Positions 1-8,083 of a stretch of DNA of 64,000 bases are shown here, piece after piece. The stretch is taken from contig NZ_JAQQWS010000001.1 of the NCBI RefSeq assembly GCF_028610675.1, positions 1,116,001 through 1,180,000 on the forward strand, read 5' to 3'. The position numbers and the translations under genes were made by a program. The DNA comes from Alkalihalobacillus pseudalcaliphilus. GTDB lineage: Bacteria; Bacillota; Bacilli; Bacillales; Bacillaceae_D. The notes under the pieces are model-generated. The model saw nothing but the letters and a program-made list of their open reading frames with translations, had not been told where the DNA came from and did not search any database. Positions within the stretch are counted from its first letter, which is position 1. Every line of letters begins with the position of its first letter.

Positions 1-445
1 ACACATCGATTAAGCTAATTTCATTGCCTTCTTTATCCGTTCCAATTGGATCATGTAAAGAGACATCCTTTTTCACCTTTTTTAGGGCTCGTAAATGCAT
101 GAGGATTTCATTTTCGATACATCTCGCTGCATAGGTTGCGAGCTTTGTACCTTTTCCATCAGAAAAGCTTTCTATCGCTTTGATTAATCCAATTGTACCG
201 ATAGATATTAAGTCTTCCGTGTCCTCTCTTGTATTCTCAAACTTTTTAACAATATGTGCAACGAGTCGTAAATTATGCTCAATTAGTTTATTTCTGGCTT
301 CCTCATCTCCTTGCTGCATGAGGGCTAAGTATTTTTTTTCTTCATCCTTTTTTAATGGCTGTGGAAAGGCATTATTTTTCACATAAGAGACAAACACAAT
401 CACTTCTTTTACGAAGTATGAAACAGCAGCTAATAAACTCGACAC
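1..445 (-). CDS. sigK: RNA polymerase sigma-K factor, N-terminal part (runs off window start)
   Basis: Late mother-cell sporulation sigma factor, made as an inactive precursor. Reading the minus strand from a GTG at 445 gives about 148 residues. They begin with a hydrophobic pro-sequence (VSSLLAAVSYFVKEVIVFVS) followed by YVKNNAFPQPL, the junction where the SpoIVFB protease cuts pro-sigma-K in B. subtilis. After this come the sigma region 2 signatures NLRLVAHIVKKFENT, EDLISIGTIGLIKAIESF and ATYAARCIENEILMHLRALKK. The start is supported by GGAGG at 453-457, seven bases upstream. The 3' half (regions 3 and 4) lies outside the window, so it cannot be seen whether a skin-like element splits the gene. 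The visible part is intact. Confidence 0.93.
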   Translation of the reverse strand, partial: MSSLLAAVSYFVKEVIVFVSYVKNNAFPQPLKKDEEKKYLALMQQGDEEARNKLIEHNLRLVAHIVKKFENTREDTEDLISIGTIGLIKAIESFSDGKGTKLATYAARCIENEILMHLRALKKVKKDVSLHDPIGTDKEGNEISLIDV

Positions 446-474
446 AGACTCACCTCCAACATTTCATTACTACA

Positions 475-482
475 TGTGTATG
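475..482 (-). promoter_or_regulatory. Possible sigma-E-type -10 element of sigK
   Basis: On the minus strand CATACACA resembles the sigma-E -10 consensus CATACAAT and sits about 30 bases before the sigK start. That position suits the known mother-cell (sigma-E with SpoIIID) expression of sigK. No convincing -35 could be assigned, so this is a weak call. Confidence 0.35.
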
Positions 483-543
483 AAAAGCTAGGCTCGCCTG
501 TGTCTGTACCTATTATTTTCTTTTATATTTCGATTATTGTTCA

Positions 544-858
544 TTAAGATACGGCTTTTAATCCCGTTACACCAATGACGATAATGATCAAACTAATAAT
601 TCTTGCCGAACTTTTTGATTCATGAAAAAACAACATATTAACTAGTACCGCGGCGGCTGTTCCAATTCCAATCCAAACGGCATAAGCAATACTTATTTGT
701 ATATATTGGAACGACAAATAAAGTAAAATAAAGGATAGTCCAAAACCACCAATAAAAATTAGAAGGTTCAAAAAATTTTTCTTCTGACTAAACTTTTTCA
801 ATCCAATTACTCCAACCACTTCAAATAGTGCTGACACAAAAACATAAATCCAACCCAT
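544..858 (-). CDS. SMR-family multidrug efflux subunit, second of a pair
   Basis: 104 residues, the usual size of small multidrug resistance (EmrE/QacC-type) proteins, with four predicted membrane helices at about 2-20, 30-50, 57-77 and 83-103. The essential membrane glutamate is in helix 1 (SALFEVVG). The AYAVWIGIGTA motif of helix 3 is clear. It starts 2 bases after the stop of the preceding SMR gene, so the two are translationally coupled and probably form a heterodimeric antiporter, as YkkCD, EbrAB and YvdRS do. The substrate cannot be told from sequence. No guanidine riboswitch precedes the pair, and a TetR gene leads the operon instead. Confidence 0.9.
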   Translation of the reverse strand: MGWIYVFVSALFEVVGVIGLKKFSQKKNFLNLLIFIGGFGLSFILLYLSFQYIQISIAYAVWIGIGTAAAVLVNMLFFHESKSSARIISLIIIVIGVTGLKAVS

Positions 859-860
859 GA

Positions 861-1208
861 CTACGCCACCTCTCCTTTTTCTGCCTTACTTTCGTGATTA
901 TCAGCAAGCTTTAGCGTGATAACACCTACGACGAGTAAGCCAATAAATACAACTTTTGATACGCTTAAAAATCCATTAAATATAAAAATATCCATTAATG
1001 CTGTTCCAACTGTACCTGCTGCTGCAAAAATTGCATAAACAGTGCCTGTAGGTAAAGTCTCACAAGCTTTTGCAAGAAAGTAAAAATCAACTAATATAAT
1101 CAATATCACTAAAGCCCAATGCCACCACGTATGAGCGACATTAAACCCAAAAACCCATAACAATTCTAAAACACATGTTATTACGACATAAATCCATGCT
1201 CTATTCAT
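861..1208 (-). CDS. SMR-family multidrug efflux subunit, first of a pair
   Basis: 115 residues with four predicted membrane helices, the conserved membrane Glu in LELLWVFGF and the motif LPTGTVYAIFAAAGTVGTA. The hydrophilic C-terminal tail (ADNHESKAEKGEVA) is like that of YkkC/YvdS-type partners. AAAGGAG lies eight bases before the ATG. It is the promoter-proximal SMR gene, 137 bases downstream of the tetR gene, with a TetR-type operator in that gap. It probably forms a dual-topology heterodimer with the next gene and exports a cationic compound in exchange for protons. Confidence 0.9.
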   Translation of the reverse strand: MNRAWIYVVITCVLELLWVFGFNVAHTWWHWALVILIILVDFYFLAKACETLPTGTVYAIFAAAGTVGTALMDIFIFNGFLSVSKVVFIGLLVVGVITLKLADNHESKAEKGEVA

Positions 1209-1243
1209 AAAATAAACTCCTTTATTATTAATTTAGATAAATA

Positions 1244-1260
1244 TGACTGAATTTCATTCA
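1244..1260. promoter_or_regulatory. TetR-type operator in the SMR leader
   Basis: The sequence TGACTGAATTTCATTCA is a 17-bp inverted repeat around a central T with one mismatch. It copies the perfect operator at 1923-1939 in the tetR leader. It lies 36 bases upstream of the first SMR start. The regulator encoded between the two copies is the obvious ligand (inference). Confidence 0.75.
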
Positions 1261-1277
1261 TTTTTATTCCGAAGTTT

Positions 1278-1311
1278 AAGCATACCGGTTCTATTAGTGT
1301 CTGGTATGCTT
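1278..1311. other. 9-bp inverted repeat between tetR and the SMR genes
   Basis: AAGCATACC and GGTATGCTT are perfect complements separated by 16 bases. No T-run follows on either strand, so it is not a convincing intrinsic terminator. It may be an mRNA-processing or stabilising hairpin within the tetR-SMR transcript. Confidence 0.4.
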
Positions 1312-1345
1312 ATCGGTTAGCTCTCACTCTATTATTCATTGTTAT

Positions 1346-1900
1346 TTAAACCTGTAACCCTGCTGCCATAAATTTCATTAACGATTGCTTTCTACTCTCT
1401 TCATTCTCCGTACCTAGCTCATCAAATAAATAGACTTGCTCTGCAGTTGATTCAATTAAACCGACTAACATCTTTGCTACATGCTTCACGTCTATCGTCT
1501 GAATAGAGATGTGTTGATTTAAGAATTGTTCAAACCACAAATAGACGGAGCTATACATATTCTCCCACTCTTTCACATGCTGCGTTTGTGTAAGTCCTGC
1601 ATAAATGAGTGTAAAAGTTTCTTTATCCTCTCGGGTTATGGAAAAGAAAACATCCACGATTTGTTCAAGCTGCTCATTCATTGTTTCCTTTAGAGTAAGT
1701 GCTTGTAAACCCGCTTCAATTTTGGAAATCATAACTTCAGCGATAGCAGGCATAACCGCTAATTTGGTCGAAAAATAAAGATAGAAGGTACCTTGACCAA
1801 TCCCAGCCTCTTTCGCAATATCAGATATTTTGGTTTTTTCCATTCCTTTTTCTGTTAATACTTTTATAGCTGCTTCAATAATCTTGTCACGTTTCTCCAA
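1346..1900 (-). CDS. TetR/AcrR-family transcriptional repressor of the SMR pair
   Basis: 184 residues. The N-terminal helix-turn-helix (about residues 5-50) has the family signature IIEAAIKVLTEKGMEKTKISDIAKEAGIGQGTFYLYF, and the C-terminal ligand-binding domain is typically divergent. A TTG start at 1900 gives MEKRDKI, preceded by a GGTGAG ribosome site. It is first in a tetR-SMR-SMR operon. A 17-bp palindrome in its own leader is repeated ahead of the SMR genes, predicting autoregulation and ligand-induced efflux. The inducer is unknown. Confidence 0.9.
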   Translation of the reverse strand: MEKRDKIIEAAIKVLTEKGMEKTKISDIAKEAGIGQGTFYLYFSTKLAVMPAIAEVMISKIEAGLQALTLKETMNEQLEQIVDVFFSITREDKETFTLIYAGLTQTQHVKEWENMYSSVYLWFEQFLNQHISIQTIDVKHVAKMLVGLIESTAEQVYLFDELGTENEESRKQSLMKFMAAGLQV

Positions 1901-1922
1901 TTTAACTCACCGCTCTCTCTAA

Positions 1923-1939
1923 TGAATGAATTTCATTCA
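1923..1939. promoter_or_regulatory. TetR-type operator in the tetR leader
   Basis: TGAATGAA-T-TTCATTCA is a perfect 17-bp palindrome. It lies 18 bases downstream of the predicted -10 of the tetR promoter, so a bound repressor would block transcription close to the start site. A near-identical copy is at 1244-1260. Confidence 0.8.
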
Positions 1940-1956
1940 GTTTTGCTGATAAACTA

Positions 1957-1985
1957 ACTATATCTGAACTGCTATGAGTTGTCAA
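1957..1985 (-). promoter_or_regulatory. Sigma-A promoter of the tetR-SMR operon
   Basis: On the minus strand TTGACA (1985-1980), a 17-base spacer and TATAGT (1962-1957) form a near-consensus vegetative promoter about 57 bases ahead of the tetR start. Confidence 0.75.
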
Positions 1986-2116
1986 CTTATTATGTTTGTT
2001 GGTGACTAAATGAATCGAGCTTTGGCATGGACGTATTGTATAATCATGACATAACTATAGTTCTTTTGAAACCTTACTAACATAATAATCGTAATATCTT
2101 ATAAGGAGGTGTGATG

Positions 2117-2554
2117 ATGTCTGATCCTATTTTTGAGCAAGCCCATTTTGGCAGCCCTTTTGATTGGTTCACTATTGTATTTTTTCTTTTCTTTTTTCTT
2201 ACCTTAGGTGTTATTTTATTTACTGTATTTAAAGGTATAAAGCAATGGAGTTACAATAACAAACAACCCGTTTTAACTGTACCTGCACATTTAGTTACAA
2301 AAAGAACCGATGTTAGTCAACATTCATCTAGTCCAGCTCATCATCATACAGATACGGTACATCACAGCAGCCATCATTCATCGACAAGCTATTATGCTAC
2401 ATTTGAAGTAGAAAGTGGAGACAGGATGGAATTTGTTGTGTCAAGTAAAGAGTTTGGTCAAATCGTAGAAGGTGATGTTGGTCATTTAACCTTCCAAGGA
2501 ACTCGTTACCACCAATTCGAACGTTTATCGAATAAAAGCAGTCTAGCCGATTAG
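2117..2554 (+). CDS. DUF2500-family membrane protein
   Basis: 145 residues from the ATG at 2117, with AGGAGG seven bases upstream; an earlier in-frame ATG at 2114 and GTG at 2111 are too close to that site. One N-terminal membrane helix (about residues 15-40, very Phe-rich) is followed by a linker rich in His and Ser. The C-terminal DUF2500 segment is YYATFEVESGDRMEFVVSSKEFGQIVEGDVGHLTFQGTRYHQFER. The function of this family is unknown. The His-rich linker could bind metal (speculation). The 3' end overlaps the terminator hairpin of the convergent M20 peptidase gene. Confidence 0.85.
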   Translation: MSDPIFEQAHFGSPFDWFTIVFFLFFFLTLGVILFTVFKGIKQWSYNNKQPVLTVPAHLVTKRTDVSQHSSSPAHHHTDTVHHSSHHSSTSYYATFEVESGDRMEFVVSSKEFGQIVEGDVGHLTFQGTRYHQFERLSNKSSLAD

Positions 2555-2568
2555 CAAGACTGCTTAGC
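2532..2568 (-). terminator. Terminator of the M20 peptidase gene
   Basis: AGCAGTCT and its complement flank an 11-base loop, with TTTTATT after the hairpin on the minus strand. The hairpin overlaps the end of the convergent DUF2500 gene. Confidence 0.7.
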
Positions 2569-2572
2569 TTGA

Positions 2573-3748
2573 TCAACCAACCAAATATGAATCCCCTTGA
2601 CCTTCACTTAATTGGTCACGGTGCAAACGTTCAATTAGCCTCACGAGTAATTCTTTTCGCTCTAATAAAGATGGAATTTCTAAATATTCGTATTCACTGT
2701 GAGCATTTCCGCCGACTGGTCCAAGACCGTCAATGGTAGGTATACCTAATGCTGCAGTAAAGGATGCATCAGAACCTCCACCGGTTTTAGTATCCTTAAT
2801 CTCCATATTAATCTCTTTTCCAACCTGTTTGACAATTTCGAACAATTCCGCGATTTGTTTATTTTTTATCATTGGCGGGCGGCTAATATCCCCTGTTAAA
2901 TCGATCTTGGTACCGACTACATCTGAAGTGGAACACACTTCCTCAATCTTATGTTCTAATTCTTCAATTTGTTCTGGCTTCGATACTCGTACATCAATAT
3001 GTCCAATCGCATGTGCTGATATTTGATTAACAGCATCGCCACCCTCTATCATGCCGACATTGACAGAAATTCCGTGCTCATAGTCATTTAAAGCATGGAG
3101 TTTCACTATTTTGCATGCAAGCTCCTGTATCGCACTTCTCCCTTTTTCAGGTTCAATACCAGAATGTGCCGCCTTCCCTTGTATCTCCATGATAAAATGA
3201 CCGTGTCCTCTTCGCTCCGTAACTAGTGAGCCATCTTTTCTTGCTGGTTCCATGACTAAAGCATATTTCACTTTTTTAGCTTCTTTCTCAATCAATAATC
3301 TAGATGTAGGGGAACCTATCTCTTCATCACTATTAAGTAGAATTTTCACATGCTTATACGCTTCACTATGGTTCTTTTTTAGCTGCTCTAAGGCAAATAT
3401 AATTGTAACTAGGCTCGCTTTCATATCAATAACACCAGGTCCGTAGGCTCTTGTACCTTCAATCGTAAACGGTCTATCACTAGCCGTTCCTTTTTCAAAG
3501 ACTGTATCCATATGACCTAATAGTAAAATTTCTGGATTTTGAACATCCTGGTGTGAGATTATATAATGATCGCCAACATCCTTTTCAGGTATCATTTCTA
3601 TCGTGTAACCTAAATTTGCAAAATAAGCATTTAAGCTTGTGCCAACTTGATTCACACCCTCTTTATCATACGAACCACTATCTATATTCACTAATTCTTC
3701 GAGTAGTTGAAGCATTTTAACCTCTTGCCTTCGCTCTTGACCGTCCAT
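2573..3748 (-). CDS. M20-family zinc metallopeptidase (carboxypeptidase G2-like)
   Basis: About 391 residues from the ATG at 3748, chosen because GAGGGG lies seven bases before it; an ATG five codons upstream overlaps that site. M20 metal-site motifs are visible in order: LLLGHMDTVF (His and Asp ligands), GPGVIDMKASL (bridging Asp), NSDEEIGSP (catalytic Glu pair), MEPAR, and a C-terminal GNAHSEYEYLE with the last His ligand. The dimerisation (lid) domain lies between. The GHMDTVFEKG and DMKA patterns are typical of glutamate carboxypeptidase-type members, so cytoplasmic hydrolysis of an acyl-amino acid or small peptide is likely. The substrate is not determined. Confidence 0.88.
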   Translation of the reverse strand: MDGQERRQEVKMLQLLEELVNIDSGSYDKEGVNQVGTSLNAYFANLGYTIEMIPEKDVGDHYIISHQDVQNPEILLLGHMDTVFEKGTASDRPFTIEGTRAYGPGVIDMKASLVTIIFALEQLKKNHSEAYKHVKILLNSDEEIGSPTSRLLIEKEAKKVKYALVMEPARKDGSLVTERRGHGHFIMEIQGKAAHSGIEPEKGRSAIQELACKIVKLHALNDYEHGISVNVGMIEGGDAVNQISAHAIGHIDVRVSKPEQIEELEHKIEEVCSTSDVVGTKIDLTGDISRPPMIKNKQIAELFEIVKQVGKEINMEIKDTKTGGGSDASFTAALGIPTIDGLGPVGGNAHSEYEYLEIPSLLERKELLVRLIERLHRDQLSEGQGDSYLVG

Positions 3749-3967
3749 AACAATACCCCTCATTCACTCATTAATGCTATCCTTCTATATAGTATGCTTT
3801 CTTTTTATTAATTGTAGCGTTATTTACTCATTTTACAAGTAAAAGTAACTGAAAATTTCCACTCCATCTCTTGATTGAATACACGCTTTTAAAAACTCAT
3901 CTATAACTCGACTCACTTCCTAAATAAGATTATACTTAAAGAAGAAAAGCTAGGAGGTAACATATCC

Positions 3968-4960
3968 ATGATGAAATTTATTGATAACTCAAATATCACA
4001 GACCCTCGCATTAATTTAGCGATTGAGGAATATGCGTTAAAACATTTAGACCCTGAACATTCTTATTTACTTTTTTATGTAAATGAACCTTCCATCATTA
4101 TTGGTAAAAACCAAAATACGATTGAAGAAATTAATTTAGATTATGTAAAAGAAAATGAGCTGCATGTCGTACGACGTTTATCTGGTGGCGGAGCGGTTTA
4201 TCACGATTTAGGTAACCTAAATTTTAGCTTTATTACTAAAGATGACGGTGAATCTTTTCATAACTTCAAAAAGTTTACAGAACCTGTAGTCAAAGCTTTA
4301 AATCATTTAGGTGTAAATGCCGAACTTAGTGGACGGAATGACCTACTAGTAGGCGAAAGAAAAATATCTGGAAATGCACAATTTTCGACAAAGGGTAGAA
4401 TGTTTAGTCATGGTACTTTAATGCTCTCTTCAGAAATAGAAAATGTCGTTTCTGCCCTAAAAGTAAAAGATGAAAAAATCCGTTCCAAAGGAATTAAATC
4501 GATTCGTAGCCGTGTCGCAAATATTGAAGAATTTTTAGACAAACCTATGACGGTAAATGAATTGAAGCAAGTCCTTTTACAATCGATCTTTGCCGATCTA
4601 GAAGAAATTCCTAAAGTAGATTTAACGGAAGAAGACTGGAAGGGAATCGACCAAATTTCTGCAGAACGTTACCGTAATTGGGATTGGAACTATGGTAAAT
4701 CACCAGCTTTTGACTTGCAACGTTCCAAGCGTTTCCCAGTAGGAACGATTGATTTACGTATCAATGTTAAAAAAGGGAAAATAGTTGACTGCAAAATATA
4801 TGGCGACTTTTTTGGTGTAGGTGATGTTAAAGATATTGAGCAATTACTAATTGGCATTTCTTACGAGCCAACTGCCTTAAAAGCTGAATTAACAAATACA
4901 AATCTTAAACATTATTTTGGTGCAATTACGGAAGAAGAATTTTTAAGTCTCTTATACTAA
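3968..4960 (+). CDS. lplJ: Lipoate--protein ligase
   Basis: 330 residues; uses ATP to activate free lipoate to lipoyl-AMP and transfers it to the lipoyl domains of 2-oxoacid dehydrogenases or GcvH. The BPL/LplA catalytic domain shows the lipoate-binding loop VVRRLSGGGAVYHDLGNLNFSFI (about residues 70-92) and the catalytic lysine region LLVGERKISGNAQF (about 125-140). The C-terminal accessory domain (about 250-330) is present, so this is the full-length single-polypeptide type such as B. subtilis LplJ. AGGAGG precedes the start. It appears monocistronic. Confidence 0.93.
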   Translation: MMKFIDNSNITDPRINLAIEEYALKHLDPEHSYLLFYVNEPSIIIGKNQNTIEEINLDYVKENELHVVRRLSGGGAVYHDLGNLNFSFITKDDGESFHNFKKFTEPVVKALNHLGVNAELSGRNDLLVGERKISGNAQFSTKGRMFSHGTLMLSSEIENVVSALKVKDEKIRSKGIKSIRSRVANIEEFLDKPMTVNELKQVLLQSIFADLEEIPKVDLTEEDWKGIDQISAERYRNWDWNYGKSPAFDLQRSKRFPVGTIDLRINVKKGKIVDCKIYGDFFGVGDVKDIEQLLIGISYEPTALKAELTNTNLKHYFGAITEEEFLSLLY

Positions 4961-4973
4961 TTTGATTGCCCGT

Positions 4974-5013
4974 GTAAAAAAAATGAGCGATTCGACGTTT
5001 CGAATCGCTCCAA
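4974..5013 (-). terminator. Minus-strand intrinsic terminator with no gene upstream
   Basis: GAGCGATTCG and CGAATCGCTC form a perfect 10-bp stem around a 6-base loop. The T-run is on the minus strand only (ATTTTTTTT after the hairpin). No minus-strand gene precedes it, so it may end a small RNA from the 5020-5170 interval (see findings). It could also act weakly behind lplJ on the plus strand. Confidence 0.6.
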
Positions 5014-5175
5014 TGGGGAGAGTAGAGAGAACATTTTGGAAGCTAGGTCTTTGACCTTTCCTATACTTAATGTACCTTAATTTCAGAAAAGTAACTGCTT
5101 GTTTGTAATATCTTCTCACAGTAAAAATAACTTTCCCAAATCTTCGGATCACAAAATGAGAAAGGGGGCCACTCA

Positions 5176-5805
5176 TTGCAACATTTTTCAAAAGAAGCAA
5201 TCATAAATAAGCTCAATGGACGCCAAGCAAATATCATGGGGTTGCAATCACCTAAACATTCTGCAGTCGTTATCCCTTTACTTGAAACAGAAAACGGTAT
5301 TTCTGTTTTGTTTGAAGTGCGCGCTCACTCCTTACATTCACAGCCTAGTGAAATCTGTTTTCCGGGAGGGCGTGTTGATGCAACAGATGAAAGTAATGAA
5401 GCTGCCGCACTAAGAGAAATGGAAGAAGAAATTGGGATCTTCCCACAAAATGCCACGATTATTGCCCCTCTAGACTATTTGGTCACACCGAACCGGGGCA
5501 TCATCTTCCCGTTTGTCGCTTTTATTAACGATGCTCATACATTACATGTGAACAAGGATGAGGTAGACCATACCTTTACAGTGCCATTACATTATTTACT
5601 TAATTATCATGTCGAACCTTTTATGTTAAAGATGAAGCTTGCCGATGATACACGCTTCCCATTTGACCGTATTCCTAATAAAGAAGCCTATTTACAAAGA
5701 CAATTTGCCTATGAAGAATATTTCTATACATTTGAGAACTATCATATCTGGGGTTTAACAGCCCGCATTTTAAAACATTTTCTCGAGTTAACACGTGACA
5801 AATAA
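5176..5805 (+). CDS. Nudix hydrolase, probable coenzyme A pyrophosphatase
   Basis: 209 residues from a TTG start with a G-rich ribosome site (AAAGGGGG) about eight bases upstream. The CoA-diphosphatase subgroup signature HSLHSQPSEICFPGGRVDATD is followed directly by a Nudix box ending LREMEEEIGI; REMEEEIG carries the metal-binding glutamates. This subgroup cleaves CoA to phosphopantetheine and 3',5'-ADP. The C-terminal part (EYFYTFENYHIWGLTARILKHFL) is also typical. It is convergent with the MFS gene, only 5 bases away. Confidence 0.87.
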   Translation: MQHFSKEAIINKLNGRQANIMGLQSPKHSAVVIPLLETENGISVLFEVRAHSLHSQPSEICFPGGRVDATDESNEAAALREMEEEIGIFPQNATIIAPLDYLVTPNRGIIFPFVAFINDAHTLHVNKDEVDHTFTVPLHYLLNYHVEPFMLKMKLADDTRFPFDRIPNKEAYLQRQFAYEEYFYTFENYHIWGLTARILKHFLELTRDK

Positions 5806-5810
5806 ACCAT

Positions 5811-7307
5811 TTACGTTTGTTGCTTTGTTTGTTCAATCTGATCCTTTGGTAAGAACATCACCGTTACAAAGGTGATGGCTGCAAGCATTAGTAAAGCGAT
5901 AAATAAAACTTGATATCCTTCCTGTAAGCCCTGTTGAATGACCATTTGTTCAAAAGAACTGAGCATTTGATTTTGTTCACCTTCTAGGATAGAGCTAACC
6001 GCATCTAAAGTAGGCTCAAACCCTAATTGATCCTGACTGCTTTCTAGAACTTGTTTGATGCGATAATTCAGTAAACCACCTAAAAAAGCAACCCCTACAC
6101 TACCTCCTAGTTGTCTCATAAACAAGTTTAGTGAGGTTGCTTCTCCCCTCACTTTCCATTCAACAGCTGATTGAATCGAGACAATAAAGGTTGTCGTCAT
6201 AAAACCTAAGCCCATCCCAATAAAAAAGGAACCTACTGCTGCAATAGCTGGAGTAGAGAGCCACGGTAATACATTATAACAAACCGTCCCAATGACTAGA
6301 CTCGTTGCTCCAATTAAAGCAGTACTTCTAAACCCTATCTTTAATAGAATTTTCCCTGCAATCATCGCTGATAGTGGCCAACCAATTGAAATAACAGTGA
6401 GGGTCAACCCCGCTATGAGTGGCGTTGCTGATAATGCTCCTTGCACATATGTTGGTAAAAAACTTGATATGGCTAAAAGGACAGCTCCCGTCGAAAAAGA
6501 AGCAATATTAGCGATAGCTACATCTTTTTTTTGCCAGAGTGATAACGTCATAATGGGATCTTTCACTCTGTTCTCTTGGTAAATAAACAAGACAAAACAA
6601 ATCATAGCTAGTATTAGTAGTCCCCAGAATATTGGATCTTGCCATGTCCAGCTTAAACCAGTTTCTAAAAATAAAATCATAACCGAGGCTATGGCTATTA
6701 ATAGTAAGAACGCTCCAACAAAGTCGACCTGCTGTTTCGTTTGATTTACGGGTTCCTTTAGAAAAATAATGATGATAATAACTGAAAATATGCCAAGCGG
6801 GATATTAACCCAGAATACCCATGCCCAATGAAAGTATTGAACAATTGTCGCACCAATAAGCGGACCAGCCACTGCTGAAATCCCCCAAACACTAGATAAA
6901 TATCCTTGAATATTGGCCCTTTCTTCCTTCGTATAAATGTCTCCAATGATCGTCGTCGCCATTGGTTGAACAGCTCCTGCACCAATTCCTTGAATGAGTC
7001 TACTTAAAATAAGCATTTCCATTGATGTTGAGAATCCACATAATAAGGAGCCTAATAGAAAAAAGAACATACCGATGGCGAATATCTTTTTTCGGCCATA
7101 CATATCTGCTAATTTCCCATAAATCGGTATTGTCATAACTTGCATTAATAAATAAGCAGAGAAAACCCAGCTAAATAATGAAAATCCGCCAAGGTCTACC
7201 ACAATACCTGGCATAACGGTTGCAACAATGGTAGCTTCAACGGCTGAGACAAACATTGCTAACATAATGGCGGCTAAAATGAACGGTCTTTTTGTCTGTT
7301 TAATCAA
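5811..7307 (-). CDS. DHA2-family MFS drug exporter (EmrB/QacA type)
   Basis: 498 residues with about 14 hydrophobic segments, the DHA2 14-TM layout. Seen are the helix 1 motif FVSAVEATIVATVMPGIV (with the acidic residue typical of drug/H+ antiporters), motif A YGKLADMYGRKKIF between helices 2 and 3, motif B LSRLIQGIGAGAVQP, and the antiporter motif C WGISAVAGPLIGATIV in helix 5. The start is a TTG at 7307 with GGAGAG seven bases upstream. It should sit in the membrane and export hydrophobic or cationic compounds using the proton gradient. There is no adjacent regulator; the upstream region is a repeat block. Confidence 0.9.
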   Translation of the reverse strand: MIKQTKRPFILAAIMLAMFVSAVEATIVATVMPGIVVDLGGFSLFSWVFSAYLLMQVMTIPIYGKLADMYGRKKIFAIGMFFFLLGSLLCGFSTSMEMLILSRLIQGIGAGAVQPMATTIIGDIYTKEERANIQGYLSSVWGISAVAGPLIGATIVQYFHWAWVFWVNIPLGIFSVIIIIIFLKEPVNQTKQQVDFVGAFLLLIAIASVMILFLETGLSWTWQDPIFWGLLILAMICFVLFIYQENRVKDPIMTLSLWQKKDVAIANIASFSTGAVLLAISSFLPTYVQGALSATPLIAGLTLTVISIGWPLSAMIAGKILLKIGFRSTALIGATSLVIGTVCYNVLPWLSTPAIAAVGSFFIGMGLGFMTTTFIVSIQSAVEWKVRGEATSLNLFMRQLGGSVGVAFLGGLLNYRIKQVLESSQDQLGFEPTLDAVSSILEGEQNQMLSSFEQMVIQQGLQEGYQVLFIALLMLAAITFVTVMFLPKDQIEQTKQQT

Positions 7308-7985
7308 ATGTATTCTCTCCTAATAGTGTTTCTTTTATATGAAAGTTACTTTTGGGCGATGGGTTATGCCTTGAAGTTAGCTCGTCATCCATCTTACGAT
7401 AAATGACCTTATCAGGACAATGTGCCCTTTTTGTTCAGCCGACTCCTAATGGTGATCGAGTTGTAAACGGGCCAACAGATTGAACAGTCGCCACTACATA
7501 TGAATGACCACTTTGTACAGATACTCCGAGGTTTGGCCTCCGTATCTTCACAATTCCTTATGAACCTTAAGGTGGCGATAGAGGACTTTCATCTTTGTTC
7601 GTGGTGGGGCAGTTTTGGCTCAACTATGTGGGTTTTATTTGAAAGTTGCTTAAAGCTGATATGCGGAGCTATCTCATCGCTCCCCAAAATTATGCTTGGC
7701 GTCCTGTGGGGTGGCGCTGAACTAACTAGCTTCTCCAGTGGATTTCAGCCCGCCACTACGTCCAAGTCCAATTGAAGTCTTCATCTAACTCGCCTGCTTC
7801 GGTTAACCTCAAATTCTCAAGTTTAAGAAACCTAATAACATTTAGTTTAATAGTAGAACTTACAAACATTATGTCTGGCACTGTTGTGTTTCTTTTGTCT
7901 TAATTATGTAACTTGTACGATTTCTTATTCTTATCTTATAATTTTTCATTTCAAATGAACAGGTTATCTTACTATTAAATCAATT
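7308..7985. repeat. Gene-free block of dispersed modular repeats
   Basis: The block begins with the boundary motif TATATGAAAGTTAC (about 7336-7350). Next is a 160-base module (GGGCGAT...GTTAGCTCGTCATCCATCT...GATCGAGTTGTAAACG) shared with 29880-30060 and, inverted, with 38560-38705. A 7-17-7 dyad follows (CAGATAC at 7518-7524, GTATCTT at 7542-7548). From about 7637 there is a module shared with 12.7, 51.6 and 63.3 kb (GGGGTGGCGCTGAACTAAC). The part 7801-7985 is AT-rich and I recognise nothing in it. Short open frames here have no ribosome site and follow the repeat consensus. Confidence 0.8.
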
Positions 7986-7989
7986 TTTG

Positions 7990-8040
7990 ACATAAAAAAA
8001 CCAAACTCCTTTCCTTTTTGGAGAAGAAATTTGGCTTAGA
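7990..8040 (-). terminator. Terminator of yrhC
   Basis: On the minus strand CCAAA...TTTGG with an inner CTCC...GGAG stem is followed by TTTTTTT, 44 bases after the yrhC stop. Confidence 0.75.
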
Positions 8041-8083
8041 GACAAGTTAGTTATTACTATGAATGATTCCATTTTATTAGAAG

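Noticed and set aside
1278..1311. Intrinsic terminator between tetR and the SMR genes
   Set aside because: Good stem but no T-run on either strand.
1209..1345. Guanidine (ykkC) riboswitch ahead of the SMR pair
   Set aside because: No matching core found; the leader carries a TetR operator instead.
4952..5200. 82-codon minus-strand frame between lplJ and the Nudix gene
   Set aside because: It crosses the terminator hairpin, overlaps both neighbours and resembles no family.
7500..7775. 91-codon open frame
   Set aside because: Lies wholly within dispersed repeat modules, with no ribosome site and no family resemblance.
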